NCBI RefSeq assembly: GCF_904426505.1 | Contig: NZ_CAJGBN010000056.1 | Coordinates: forward strand, 207,635 to 271,634 | From: Rubrivivax sp. A210 | GTDB lineage: Bacteria > Pseudomonadota > Gammaproteobacteria > Burkholderiales > Burkholderiaceae_C | Direction: 5' to 3' | Length of the DNA: 64,000 nt | Shown here: in pieces, positions 1-8,832 of the stretch | How positions within the stretch are numbered: position 1 is the stretch's first letter | Layout of the letters: the number at the start of each line of letters is the position of its first letter | Notes under the pieces: model-generated | What the model saw: the letters and a program-made list of their open reading frames with translations, nothing else | Databases searched by the model: none | What the model was told of the DNA's origin: nothing | Made by a program: the position numbers and the translations under genes

Positions 1-2225
1 CGGCCGACTGGGCCCAGATCGAGGCCGGCGTGGTGCAGCGCGCCGAACTGCAGGAGCGCGTGCTGGCCGATCTCTACGGCCCGCAGCGCCTGCTGCACGA
101 GGGCCTGCTGCCGCCCTCGCTGCTGCTGCGCCACCCGGGCTGGCTGCGGCCCATGCGCGGCGTGGCGCCGCCGGGCGGGCTGCGGCTGTTCATCGTCGCC
201 TTCGACATCGCTCGTGGCCCCGACGGCCGCTGGTGGCTGATGTCGCAGCGCACCCAGGGCCCCTCGGGCCTGGGCTATGTGCTGCACAACCGCCTCGTCA
301 TCTCGCGCCAGTTTCCCGACGCCTTCCGCGACCTGCGCGTGCAGCACATCGCCAGTTCCTACCGTCGCCTGCTCGACACGCTGGAGATCACGGCCCGCCA
401 GGTTTCGCGCCAGGCGCGCGACGGCGAGACGCCGCGCATCGTGCTGCTCACGCCGGGGCCCTATGCCGAGACCTATTTCGAGCATGCCTACCTGGCGCGC
501 TACCTCGGCCTGCCGCTGGTGGAAGGCGGCGACCTCACGGTGCGCGGCGAGCGCCTGTTCCTGCGCACGGTGGAAGGCCTGGAGCCGGTGCATGGCCTGC
601 TGCGCCGCGTCGACGACGACTGGTGCGACCCGCTCGAGCTGCGCCCCGATTCGGCCCTGGGCGTGCCGGGCCTGATCCAGGCCGCACGCGCCGGCACGGT
701 GGTGATGGCCAATGCCCTGGGCAGCGCCTTTCTCGAATCGCCCGCCATCCAGGGCTTCATGCCCGGCATTGCCGAAAGGCTGACCGGCGCGCAGCTGTTG
801 CTGCCCTCGCTGCCCACCTGGTGGTGCGGCGAACCGGCGGCCTGGGCCGATGTGCGTGGCGGGCTGCATGACAAGATCGTTCGCTCCACCTTCCCCCGCG
901 GCGGCCTCGCGTCCCAGGTGGGCCAGGCCGCGGCGGTGGCCGAAGACCCCGATGCCTGGACCGTGCAGGGGCGGCTGCGCTACTCGCGCGCACCCATCTG
1001 GGGCAATGGAGCGGTCACGGCCCGCCCCTCCATGGTGCGCGTTTATGCGATTGCCGACGGCGGCGGACGCTGGCATGTGCTGCCCGGCGGCATGACGCGG
1101 GTGGCGCAGCGCGAGGAAGGCAGCGTCTCCATGCAGCGCGGCGGCACCAGCCTGGACACCTGGGTGCTGACCGAAGGCGCGGTCGACAGCTTCTCGATGC
1201 TGCCGCAGCGCCTGCAGGTGGACGACATCGTGCAGCGCCGCCGCCCGGTGAGCAGCCGCACCGGCGAGAACCTGTTCTGGCTGGGCCGCTACACCGAGCG
1301 CACCGAGCAGCTGGTGCGGCTGGCGCGCGCCACGCTGACGCTGATCGACGCCGACACCGACGTGCCGCCGGCTGTGCTGCAAGCGCTGTCGACGCTGGCC
1401 ATCAGCGCCGGGCTGGCACCCCCGGGCGTGCCGACGCTGCTGCAGTCGTCCCACCTCTTCGAGCGCGCCGTGCTCGCCGGCCTGGGTGACGAGACCGGCG
1501 CCACCAGTGCGGCCTACAACCTGGCGGCACTGGAGCGCGCCGGCATGGCCTTGCGCGAGCGCCTGTCGTCGGAGCACTGGGGCCTGATTGCCGCCATGCG
1601 CGAGGGCTTCCAGCACACGCTGCGCAGCGCCCACGGCGAACTGCCGACGCTGGCCCAGGTGATGCCGGCGCTCGACCGTCTGGCGCTGGAACTGGCGGCC
1701 GTGACCGGCGCCCAGAGCGACCGCATGACGCGCGACCACGGTTGGCGCCTGCTCACCGTGGGCCGGTTGATTGAACGCCTGGGCGGCGTCTGCGCGCGCC
1801 TGGAGGCCTTTGTCGCCGCCGGCGCGCTGGCCAGCGCCGCCGGTATCGACCTGCTGCTCGAGCTCTTCGACAGCGTCATCACCTTCCGGGCCCGCTACCA
1901 GCGCCACGAAGACCTGCTGGCGCTGGCCGACCTGCTGGTGTTCGACAGCGCCAACCCGCGCGCCTTTGCCGGGGTGCTGCGCCGGCTGCGCACCGAGATC
2001 GGCAAGCTGCCCGGCCTGCCCGAGGTGCTGCAGCCGTTGCGTGCCCTGCTGCCGGCCGAGGGCGCCGGGCTCACGCTCGAAGACCTGCGCGACGCCGACG
2101 ACGCCGAGATCGCCCGCGCCCTGCTGGCGCTGGCCCACGACCTGCGCGGCGCCGCGGTGGCGCTGGCCGAGCGCGTGGGCGAACGCTATTTCACGCTCGC
2201 CCAGGGCATGGATCAGCGGGTCTAG
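1..2225 (+). CDS. Circularly permuted ATP-grasp / alpha-E fusion protein, 5' end outside window
   Basis: The frame is open from base 3, so the gene begins upstream of the window. The visible part starts late in the N-terminal region (ADLYGPQRLL). It continues through a circularly permuted ATP-grasp core with VLLTPGPYAETYFEHAYLAR and RRVDDDW, the same landmarks as the stand-alone ATP-grasp at 3215-4651. From about base 1248 an alpha-E domain follows (SRTGENLFWLGRYTERTEQL), the same opening as the separate protein at 4705. Family knowledge: this ATP-grasp/alpha-E pair is predicted to be a peptide-bond-forming (amidoligase) system, but the substrate is unknown. The next gene, a transglutaminase, starts 19 bp downstream, so co-transcription is likely. 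Usual full length for such fusions is somewhat over 800 residues; about 740 are visible here. Confidence 0.9.
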   Translation, partial: ADWAQIEAGVVQRAELQERVLADLYGPQRLLHEGLLPPSLLLRHPGWLRPMRGVAPPGGLRLFIVAFDIARGPDGRWWLMSQRTQGPSGLGYVLHNRLVISRQFPDAFRDLRVQHIASSYRRLLDTLEITARQVSRQARDGETPRIVLLTPGPYAETYFEHAYLARYLGLPLVEGGDLTVRGERLFLRTVEGLEPVHGLLRRVDDDWCDPLELRPDSALGVPGLIQAARAGTVVMANALGSAFLESPAIQGFMPGIAERLTGAQLLLPSLPTWWCGEPAAWADVRGGLHDKIVRSTFPRGGLASQVGQAAAVAEDPDAWTVQGRLRYSRAPIWGNGAVTARPSMVRVYAIADGGGRWHVLPGGMTRVAQREEGSVSMQRGGTSLDTWVLTEGAVDSFSMLPQRLQVDDIVQRRRPVSSRTGENLFWLGRYTERTEQLVRLARATLTLIDADTDVPPAVLQALSTLAISAGLAPPGVPTLLQSSHLFERAVLAGLGDETGATSAAYNLAALERAGMALRERLSSEHWGLIAAMREGFQHTLRSAHGELPTLAQVMPALDRLALELAAVTGAQSDRMTRDHGWRLLTVGRLIERLGGVCARLEAFVAAGALASAAGIDLLLELFDSVITFRARYQRHEDLLALADLLVFDSANPRAFAGVLRRLRTEIGKLPGLPEVLQPLRALLPAEGAGLTLEDLRDADDAEIARALLALAHDLRGAAVALAERVGERYFTLAQGMDQRV

Positions 2226-2244
2226 CAGGACATTGGCGAAAACG

Positions 2245-3189
2245 ATGGCGATGGAACTGACGGTCCAGCACGAGACCCGCTACGACTACACCGCGCCGGT
2301 GTCGCTGGCCCATCACCTGGCCCATCTGCGGCCCCTGCACGACGCCCACCAGCAGGTGCTGGCGCACAGCCTGGAAATCGAGCCGGCGCCGGGCCAGCAG
2401 CGCGACAGCGTCGACGACCAGGGCAATGCGCAATGCCATTTCAGCCTCGCCCAGCCGCACCGCCGCTTGCGCGTGCGCGCCGCGAGCCAGGTGCGCGTGC
2501 GGCCACGCTTTGCCGCGCTGGCACCGGCGGCGGGGCCGGCCTGGGACACGCTGGCGGCCCGGCTGCGCTACGTGGCCGGCGCACCCTTCGTGCCCGAGCT
2601 CGAGTACGCGCTGCCATCGCCCTATGTGCCGCGCCTGCGCGAGCTGCGCGACTTTGCCGCCGCCAGCTTCGCGCCCGGGCGGCCCGTGGCTGACGCCGCC
2701 ATCGAGCTGATGCGGCGCATCCACGCCGGTTTCCGCTATGAAAGCCGCAGCACCGACATCGACACGCCTCTCACGCGCGTGCTCGAGCAGCGGCGCGGCG
2801 TGTGCCAGGACTTCGCCCACCTGATGGCCGGCATGCTGCGCATGCTGGGCCTGCCGGCGCGCTATGTCAGCGGCTACCTGCTGACGCACGCGCCCGAAGG
2901 TGGTGCGCGCATGCAGGGTGCCGACGCCTCGCACGCCTGGGTCCAGGTCTGGTGCCCGGGCACGCCCGGCGTGCCCGACACGGGCGCGGGTGCCGGCTGG
3001 CTCGATCTGGACCCCACCAACGACGTGGTGCCCGGCAGCGGCCATGTGCGGCTGGCCATCGGGCGCGACTTCGGCGACGTGACGCCGCTGCGCGGCGTCA
3101 TCCGCGGCGGTGGCCGCCACACCCTCACCGTGGGGGTCGATCTGCGCCCCACTGGCCAGAACCCGCAGAGCGGGCCCGGGGATTGCTAG
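2245..3189 (+). CDS. Transglutaminase-like cysteine protease family protein
   Basis: A bacterial transglutaminase-like protein of 314 residues. The N-terminal beta domain opens ELTVQHETRYDYTAPV. The catalytic triad is visible as Cys in GVCQDFAHLM, His in ASHAWVQVW and Asp in LDLDPTND. Start ATG 2245 or ATG 2251 are both possible; 2245 leaves AGGA 14 nt upstream. In this family the fold can act as a protease, amidase or acyl-transferase. Lying between two ATP-grasp/alpha-E units, it probably trims or transfers the product of the ligases. No signal peptide is seen, so it should be cytoplasmic. It is followed 25 bp later by the second ATP-grasp gene. Confidence 0.9.
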   Translation: MAMELTVQHETRYDYTAPVSLAHHLAHLRPLHDAHQQVLAHSLEIEPAPGQQRDSVDDQGNAQCHFSLAQPHRRLRVRAASQVRVRPRFAALAPAAGPAWDTLAARLRYVAGAPFVPELEYALPSPYVPRLRELRDFAAASFAPGRPVADAAIELMRRIHAGFRYESRSTDIDTPLTRVLEQRRGVCQDFAHLMAGMLRMLGLPARYVSGYLLTHAPEGGARMQGADASHAWVQVWCPGTPGVPDTGAGAGWLDLDPTNDVVPGSGHVRLAIGRDFGDVTPLRGVIRGGGRHTLTVGVDLRPTGQNPQSGPGDC

Positions 3190-3214
3190 AGAGCATGCCA
3201 AGGAAGCTGGGACG

Positions 3215-4651
3215 ATGAAGACGCCATTTGATGAAATGAACACCGCCGAACGCGCGGTGCGCGAGCACTACCGCGTCTACGACGCCTGGCTGCAACGCCA
3301 GCCGCCCGAGACCATGCGCACGCGCCGGGCCGAGGCCGAGATGATCTTCCGCCGTGTCGGCATCACCTTCGCGGTCTACGGCGCCAAGGACGAGGACGGC
3401 TCCGGCACCGAACGCCTGATCCCCTTCGATCTCATCCCGCGCGTGATTCCGTCGCAGGAATGGATCTCGATGGAGGCCGGCCTGCGCCAACGCGTGGTGG
3501 CCCTCAACCGCTTCATCCACGACGTCTACCACGGCCAGGAAATCATCAAGGCCGGCATCGTGCCGGCCGAGCAGGTGCTGCAGAACGCCCAGTTCAGGCC
3601 GGTGATGATGGGCGTCAACGTGCCGGGCAATGTCTATTCGCACATCGCCGGCGTCGACATCGTGCGCGCCGGCAATGCCGACGGCAGCGGCAGCTACTAC
3701 GTGCTGGAGGACAACCTGCGCGTGCCCAGCGGCGTGAGCTACATGCTCGAGAACCGCAAGATGATGATGCGGCTCTTCCCCGAGCTGTTCGCGCGCCATC
3801 GCGTGGCGCCGGTGGCTCATTACCCCGATCTCTTGCTCGAAACGCTGCGCGCGGTGGCGCCGGCCGGCGTGAGCGAGCCCACGGTGGTGGTGCTCACCCC
3901 CGGCATGTACAACAGCGCCTACTTCGAGCACGCCTTCCTGGCCCAGCAGATGGGGGTCGAACTCGTCGAGGGCCAGGATCTGGTGGTGCGCGACGGCTTC
4001 GTCTACATGCGCACGACCCAGGGCCCCAAGCGGGTCGACGTCATCTACCGCCGCGTCGACGACGACTTCCTCGACCCCAAGGTCTTCCGCAAGGACAGCA
4101 CCCTGGGCTGCGCCGGCCTCATCGACGTTTACCGCGCCGGCAACATCGCGCTGTGCAATGCCGTCGGCACCGGCATCGCCGACGACAAGAGCATCTATCC
4201 CTACGTGCCGAAGATGATCGAGTTCTATCTCGGCGAGAAGCCCATTCTCAACAACGTGCCCACCTACCTCTGCCGCGACGCCGACGACCTCAAGTACGTG
4301 CTGGCGAACATGGGCGAGCTGGTGGTGAAGGAAGTGCATGGCGCCGGCGGCTACGGCATGCTGGTGGGCCCGGCCGCCACCAAGGCCGAGATCGCCGAGT
4401 TTGCCGAGGTCGTGAAGGCCAACCCGACGAATTACATCGCCCAGCCCACGCTGTCGCTGTCGAGCTGCCCCACCTATGTCGACAGCGGCATCGCACCGCG
4501 CCACATCGACCTGCGCCCCTTCGTGCTCTCGGGCACCAGCGTGCAGATGGTGCCGGGCGGGCTCACGCGCGTGGCCCTGAAGGAAGGCTCGCTGGTCGTC
4601 AACAGCAGCCAGGGCGGCGGCACCAAGGACACCTGGGTTCTCGAAGACTGA
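3215..4651 (+). CDS. Circularly permuted ATP-grasp type 2 protein (stand-alone)
   Basis: A 478-residue protein of the circularly permuted ATP-grasp family (formerly DUF404/DUF407), predicted to be an ATP-dependent carboxylate-amine ligase. Landmarks are FRRVGITFAVYG and IPSQEW in the N-terminal part, YYVLEDNLRVPSGVSYMLEN (Mg/ATP region), VVVLTPGMYNSAYFEHAFLA, RRVDDDFLDP and GGYGMLVGP. It is a paralogue of the ATP-grasp half of the first gene but keeps the full N-terminus and lacks the fused alpha-E. The start ATG 3215 has AAGGAAG about 8 nt upstream. Its stop codon falls inside the first unit of a 13-bp tandem repeat. The alpha-E partner gene follows at 4705. Confidence 0.92.
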   Translation: MKTPFDEMNTAERAVREHYRVYDAWLQRQPPETMRTRRAEAEMIFRRVGITFAVYGAKDEDGSGTERLIPFDLIPRVIPSQEWISMEAGLRQRVVALNRFIHDVYHGQEIIKAGIVPAEQVLQNAQFRPVMMGVNVPGNVYSHIAGVDIVRAGNADGSGSYYVLEDNLRVPSGVSYMLENRKMMMRLFPELFARHRVAPVAHYPDLLLETLRAVAPAGVSEPTVVVLTPGMYNSAYFEHAFLAQQMGVELVEGQDLVVRDGFVYMRTTQGPKRVDVIYRRVDDDFLDPKVFRKDSTLGCAGLIDVYRAGNIALCNAVGTGIADDKSIYPYVPKMIEFYLGEKPILNNVPTYLCRDADDLKYVLANMGELVVKEVHGAGGYGMLVGPAATKAEIAEFAEVVKANPTNYIAQPTLSLSSCPTYVDSGIAPRHIDLRPFVLSGTSVQMVPGGLTRVALKEGSLVVNSSQGGGTKDTWVLED

Positions 4652-4693
4652 GTGCAAAGACTCAGCACGAAGACCGAGTACGAAGATTGAGTG
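4642..4693 (+). repeat. Four 13-bp tandem repeats at the ATP-grasp/alpha-E junction
   Basis: Four head-to-tail 13-mers lie at 4642-4654, 4655-4667, 4668-4680 and 4681-4693. The first reads CGAAGACTGAGTG; the others differ from it at one to four positions. Unit 1 holds the stop codon (TGA 4649-4651) of the ATP-grasp gene. The rest fill the intergenic gap, and the alpha-E start is 11 bp after unit 4. Because 13 is not a multiple of three, copies could be added downstream of the stop without changing either protein. Confidence 0.85.
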
Positions 4694-4704
4694 GAGATCA
4701 AGAG

Positions 4705-5670
4705 ATGCTTTCGCGAACCGCCGACCACCTCTTCTGGATGGCCCGCTACATGGAGCGGGCCGAAAACACGGCGCGGATGCTCGATGTCAACTACCAGACT
4801 TCGCTGCTGCCGCAGAGCACCGACATGGCCGAGCAGGGCTGGCGCGGCCTGCTTTCGATCAGCGAGCTGACCTGGAGCTTCTCGCAGAAGTACCAGGCCG
4901 TCGGCGCGCGCAGCGTCATGGATTTCATGGTGCGCGACGAGACCAACCCGTCCAGCATCGTGGCCTGCCTGCGCGCGGCGCGCGAGAACGCGCGTGCGGT
5001 GCGCGGCGCGCTCACCACCGAGGTCTGGGAGACGCAGAACCAGACCTGGCTCGAGTTCAACCGCATGCTCAAGGACGGCGCCTTCGAGCGCGACCCGGGC
5101 AGTTTCTTCGAGTGGGTCAAGTTCCGCTCGCACCTGAGCCGCGGCGTCACCGTGGGCACCATGCTGCAGGACGAGGCGCTGCACTTCCTGCGCATCGGCA
5201 CCTTCCTCGAGCGCGCCGACAACACGGCGCGGCTGCTCGACGTCAAGTTCCAGGCGCTGGCCGGCGGCGATTACTTCGGCCCCGGCGCCAGCAAGGAGGG
5301 CATGGAGGTCGATTTCTACCACTGGAGCGCGATCCTGCGTTCGGTCTCGGGCTTCGAGATCTACCGCAAGGTCTACCGCAACGTGATCCACCCCGAGAAG
5401 GTGGCCGAACTGCTGATCCTGCGCCCCGACATGCCGCGCTCGCTGGCCGCCTGCATGAACGAGGCGGTGGCGAATCTGCAGCTGGTGGCCAACGAGCAGA
5501 GCGGCGAGACGCTGCGCCGCGCCGGCCGCCTGAAGTCCGACCTGCGTTATGGCCGCATCGACGAGATCCTGGCCACCGGCCTGCACGCCTACCTGACGCA
5601 GTTCCTTGACCGCGTCGGCGATCTGGGCGTGGGCATCAGCCGCGACTTCCTCGTACCTATGGCGGCGTGA
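4705..5670 (+). CDS. Alpha-E domain protein
   Basis: A 321-residue all-helical alpha-E protein (formerly DUF403). It opens MLSRTADHLFWMARYMERAE, matching the C-terminal domain of the fused protein at the window start. Start ATG 4705 follows GGAGATCAAGAG, a usable Shine-Dalgarno. Alpha-E proteins are predicted partners of circularly permuted ATP-grasp ligases; no enzymatic activity is established for them. Its 3' end overlaps the convergent mltB-like gene by 14 bp. The operon therefore ends here in this strain. The proteasome-like peptidase often reported with this system is not in the window and could only be upstream. Confidence 0.9.
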   Translation: MLSRTADHLFWMARYMERAENTARMLDVNYQTSLLPQSTDMAEQGWRGLLSISELTWSFSQKYQAVGARSVMDFMVRDETNPSSIVACLRAARENARAVRGALTTEVWETQNQTWLEFNRMLKDGAFERDPGSFFEWVKFRSHLSRGVTVGTMLQDEALHFLRIGTFLERADNTARLLDVKFQALAGGDYFGPGASKEGMEVDFYHWSAILRSVSGFEIYRKVYRNVIHPEKVAELLILRPDMPRSLAACMNEAVANLQLVANEQSGETLRRAGRLKSDLRYGRIDEILATGLHAYLTQFLDRVGDLGVGISRDFLVPMAA

Positions 5671-6733
5671 CGGGTCGCGCGGCTTTTGCCGCCGCCACGG
5701 CCTGTCCCAGCTCGATCACCGCCATCGCGTAGTAGCTCGACGCGTTGTAGCGCGTGAGGGCACGGAAGTTCACGGTGCCGGCCACATAGCTGGGCGGCTG
5801 TTCGCCGTTGTGCAACTCCACCAGCGCCAGCGGACCCTCGTGGGCGCGGCCATCGTCGGACAGCGCAGCACCCTTGTCGGCCATCTGCGTGGCACTGAAG
5901 CTGGGCGCGATGTCCGGCGCCAGCAGCGCGGCGCGGTTCTCGGCGTCTGCCGGCGGCACCACCTCGTAGCGCGCCGGCAGGCCGCGCTGCCAGCCGGCGC
6001 GCTGCAGGTATTGCGCCACCGAGCCGACGATGTCGGCGCGGCTGCGGTAGAGGTCGACATGGCCGTCGCCGTCGAAGTCGAGCGCGTGGCGGTTGATGCT
6101 GCCGGGCATGAACTGCGGCCAGCCGATGGCGCCGGCAAACGAGCCCTTCACCGTCTGCGGGTCGACCCCCTCTCGCGCGCACAGCACGAAGAACTCGGCC
6201 AGTTCCTGGCGGAAAAAGGCGCGGCGGTCGCTGCGGCCGGCGGGGAAATCGAAGGCCAGCGTGGACAGCGCGTCGATGACGCGGAAATTGCCGGTGATGC
6301 GGCCATAGTAGGTCTCGACGCCGACGATGCCCACCACCACCTCGGCCGGCACGCCGAAGCGTTCTTCGGCCTGGGCCAGCCAGTCGGCGTTGTCCTGCCA
6401 GAACGCCAGGCCGGCGGCGATGCGCTGCGGCTCGATGAAGCGCTCGCGGTAGGCGGCCCAGTTCTTGGCCGTGGCCACGGCCGGCGGCATGATGAGCTTG
6501 CGCACCGCCTCGATGCGGTGGGCGCGCGCCAGCTGCGTCGCCAGCCAGCGCCGGTCCAGGCCCTGGGCCGCGGCGGTCTCGGCGGCAAAGCTGCGGATCT
6601 CGGCACGACCGGCATAGGAGGGCTCGCGCTTGTTGTTGACGGCGTGGCTGCCGTGGCGGGCGCTGGCCGGGGTGGCGATCAGCAGCGCGGCCAGGGCCAG
6701 CGAAGCCAGTGGATGAGGGGCGGTCAGGCGCAA
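5657..6733 (-). CDS. mltB: Lytic murein transglycosylase, MltB family
   Basis: An SltB/MltB-type lytic transglycosylase of 358 residues that cleaves the MurNAc-GlcNAc bond of peptidoglycan. The catalytic Glu lies in VGIVGVETYYGRITG, and the family segments GAIGWPQFMPGS and LDFDGDGHVDL are present. The best start is TTG 6733, 11 nt after the stop of the upstream transglutaminase gene. It gives a clean signal peptide (TAPHPLASLALAALLIATPA) ending ASA-RH. An ATG at 6850 would place 39 extra residues over the neighbour's coding end and is less likely. There is no lipobox, so it is probably periplasmic and soluble. It is the last gene of the MoxR-DUF58-TgpA-MltB run. Confidence 0.88.
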   Translation of the reverse strand: MRLTAPHPLASLALAALLIATPASARHGSHAVNNKREPSYAGRAEIRSFAAETAAAQGLDRRWLATQLARAHRIEAVRKLIMPPAVATAKNWAAYRERFIEPQRIAAGLAFWQDNADWLAQAEERFGVPAEVVVGIVGVETYYGRITGNFRVIDALSTLAFDFPAGRSDRRAFFRQELAEFFVLCAREGVDPQTVKGSFAGAIGWPQFMPGSINRHALDFDGDGHVDLYRSRADIVGSVAQYLQRAGWQRGLPARYEVVPPADAENRAALLAPDIAPSFSATQMADKGAALSDDGRAHEGPLALVELHNGEQPPSYVAGTVNFRALTRYNASSYYAMAVIELGQAVAAAKAARPVTPP

Positions 6734-6744
6734 GACGATCAGGC

Positions 6745-8832
6745 TCAGCTCGGGATGGAAGGCGGCGAGTTTAGGGGCGACCGCTGCGCTTTTTCCGCCT
6801 TCGCCGCCTTCGCTGCGGCACGGGCCGCACGGGCAAAGCGCGGCCACCATAGCGCATCGGGCGTGGCGGTGGCGGCGGCGCCGTAGCGGCGGCGGTCGAG
6901 TTCATCCAGCAGTGCGGCCAGGGCCTCGCCGCGCCCATTGAGGGCGGCGCGCACCAAGCCGGCGCGCGCCCTGGGTGCATGGTGTACCTGCACCGCCACG
7001 CCCAGCCTCGCCAGCCGTGCCTGCACGCGGCGTTGCAGCCTTTGCCAGGGGTCTTGGCGGCGGCGGTCCCAGGCGGCCCAGGCGGCGCCGGTCAGCGCGC
7101 CACCGCTGGCCAGGCCTATCAGCAGGTAGGCCAGGTCCTGCCAGTCGGGCGCCGCAAAGCCAAGGCTGCGCAGCAGGTCAAACTGCTGGCCGCGCGCATA
7201 GCCCAGCACCCACTGGTTCCAGCGGTTGTTGGCCGCTTCCCAGGCGCCGCGCAGCGCGGCCAGCAGGTTGGGGTCCAGGGTGTTGATGGCGCCGGCCACC
7301 AGGCCCGGCGGCGCCGCCAGGCTGCGCCCCCGCCGCACGCGGTCGGGCGCCACGGCCGCGGTCGGGTCGACGCGCTGCCAGCCGCTGCCGGCCTGCCAGA
7401 TCTCGGCCCAGGCGTGGGCGTGGCGCTGGCGCACGATCCACCAGCCGTCCACCGGCGCCGGATCGGTGCCCTGGTAGCCGGTGACGATGCGCGCCGGCAC
7501 GTCCAGCGCCCGCATCACGATGACGAAGGCGCTGGCGAAGTGCTCGCAGAAGCCGAGCTTGCGGTCGAGCCAGAACTCGTCAATGGCATCGCCCTCGTAG
7601 ACGCCCGGGGTCAGCGTGTAGCTGTAGCCGCCGCGGGCGATGTGCTGCAGCACGGCGCCGGCCAGGGTGGCCGCGTCGGCCTCGGCCAGCTCGGGGCGCT
7701 GGCGCAGCTGCTGCGCCCAGTCGCGCGTGCGCGGGTTGGCGCCGGGCGGCAGCGCCAGGTGCTCGGCGAGGCCGGGCACGGGCGCACGCGGGCCGTGGCG
7801 GTGTTCCAGCCAGGCGCTGGCCTGCAGGCGCAGCCGCTCGTCGACCGGCCGGTCGGTCTGCCACTGGCCGTCGCCGCGCTGGCTGGCCACCCAGCCAGGA
7901 ACGAGGGGCGCGCTGTCGGCGCGATCAGGCGTCATCTCCAGCAGCGGCAGCAGCGGCAGGCGGCTGGGTTCCAGCGTCATCTCGTAGCGCAGCGGTGCGC
8001 CCACGGTCTCGAGCTCCAGCCGCAGCCGGCCGCCCTGGGCAAAGCCGGTCAGGCCGCGTGTCCACTGGCGGCCGTCGAAGCGCACCAGCACCGGGCCGCG
8101 GAAATACATCTGGTCCGGCCTCGGCACGGTGTCGGCAAAGCGCAGACGCAGCGCGATGGAATCGTCTTCGGCCACCTCGGCGACACCGCCCAGGCGCATC
8201 GAGCCCGACAGGCCGGTGCGACCGGCTGCATCCTGCGGCAGGCTCCACAGTGGCGCGATGCGCGGAAACAGCAGGAAGAGCACGGCCATCACCGGCAACG
8301 CCAGCAACGCCGTGCGCGCCGCCACGCCGCCGGCCCGGGCCAGCGGGGGCCGGCCCACCGGCATATGGGCCAGCACCAGGGCCGTCAGCAGGGCCCACAC
8401 GGCCACCAGCAGCCACAGGCCGATGAGCAGGGTCTGCGAATAGAGGAAGTGAGTGAGCACCAGGAAGAAGCCGAGGAAGAACAGCACCAGGGCGTCGCGG
8501 CGCGCACGCAACTCCAGCGTCTTGAGCGTGACCAGCATCACCAGCAGCGTGATGCCGGCTTCCTTGCCCAGCAGCGTGCGTTCCTGCCACAGCGTGAGGC
8601 CGCAGGCCAGCAGCAGCAACACGATCAGCGCGGCGCGGTGGGGCAGGCTGCCGCCCAGCAGCGCGATGCGGCCGCGCCACAGCAGCACCGCGGCGGCGAT
8701 GGCGCCACACCACAGCGGCAGGTGCAGCAAATGGGGCGTGATGGTCCAGGCGATGACGGCGAGCTGGAACAGCGTGTCGCGCGTCTCGCGCGGCAGGTGG
8801 GCGCTGCGCTCCTGCAGGCCGGCGATCCCCAT
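6745..8832 (-). CDS. TgpA-type membrane transglutaminase (DUF3488 + transglutaminase core)
   Basis: A 695-residue inner-membrane protein. About six hydrophobic segments fill the first 200 residues (for example LLLLACGLTLW and LVLFFLGFFLVLTHFLY). A large periplasmic transglutaminase domain follows, with Cys in KLGFCEHFAS, His in RHAHAWAEIW and Asp in RVDPTAAV. One more membrane segment lies near the C-terminus (YLLIGLASGGALTGAAW). Start ATG 8832 overlaps the upstream DUF58 stop as TGATG, a translational coupling signal; a GTG at 8841 is the alternative. Family knowledge: TgpA of Pseudomonas is essential, and the MoxR-DUF58-TgpA trio is a conserved cassette of unknown substrate. Confidence 0.9.
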   Translation of the reverse strand: MGIAGLQERSAHLPRETRDTLFQLAVIAWTITPHLLHLPLWCGAIAAAVLLWRGRIALLGGSLPHRAALIVLLLLACGLTLWQERTLLGKEAGITLLVMLVTLKTLELRARRDALVLFFLGFFLVLTHFLYSQTLLIGLWLLVAVWALLTALVLAHMPVGRPPLARAGGVAARTALLALPVMAVLFLLFPRIAPLWSLPQDAAGRTGLSGSMRLGGVAEVAEDDSIALRLRFADTVPRPDQMYFRGPVLVRFDGRQWTRGLTGFAQGGRLRLELETVGAPLRYEMTLEPSRLPLLPLLEMTPDRADSAPLVPGWVASQRGDGQWQTDRPVDERLRLQASAWLEHRHGPRAPVPGLAEHLALPPGANPRTRDWAQQLRQRPELAEADAATLAGAVLQHIARGGYSYTLTPGVYEGDAIDEFWLDRKLGFCEHFASAFVIVMRALDVPARIVTGYQGTDPAPVDGWWIVRQRHAHAWAEIWQAGSGWQRVDPTAAVAPDRVRRGRSLAAPPGLVAGAINTLDPNLLAALRGAWEAANNRWNQWVLGYARGQQFDLLRSLGFAAPDWQDLAYLLIGLASGGALTGAAWAAWDRRRQDPWQRLQRRVQARLARLGVAVQVHHAPRARAGLVRAALNGRGEALAALLDELDRRRYGAAATATPDALWWPRFARAARAAAKAAKAEKAQRSPLNSPPSIPS

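Noticed and set aside
3125..4657. A 510-codon minus-strand frame opposite the ATP-grasp gene
   Set aside because: Exact codon-phase shadow of a conserved gene; His/Val/Ala-rich and without a family.
4642..4693. CRISPR-like short repeats
   Set aside because: Direct 13-mers without spacers and no cas genes; a simple tandem repeat.
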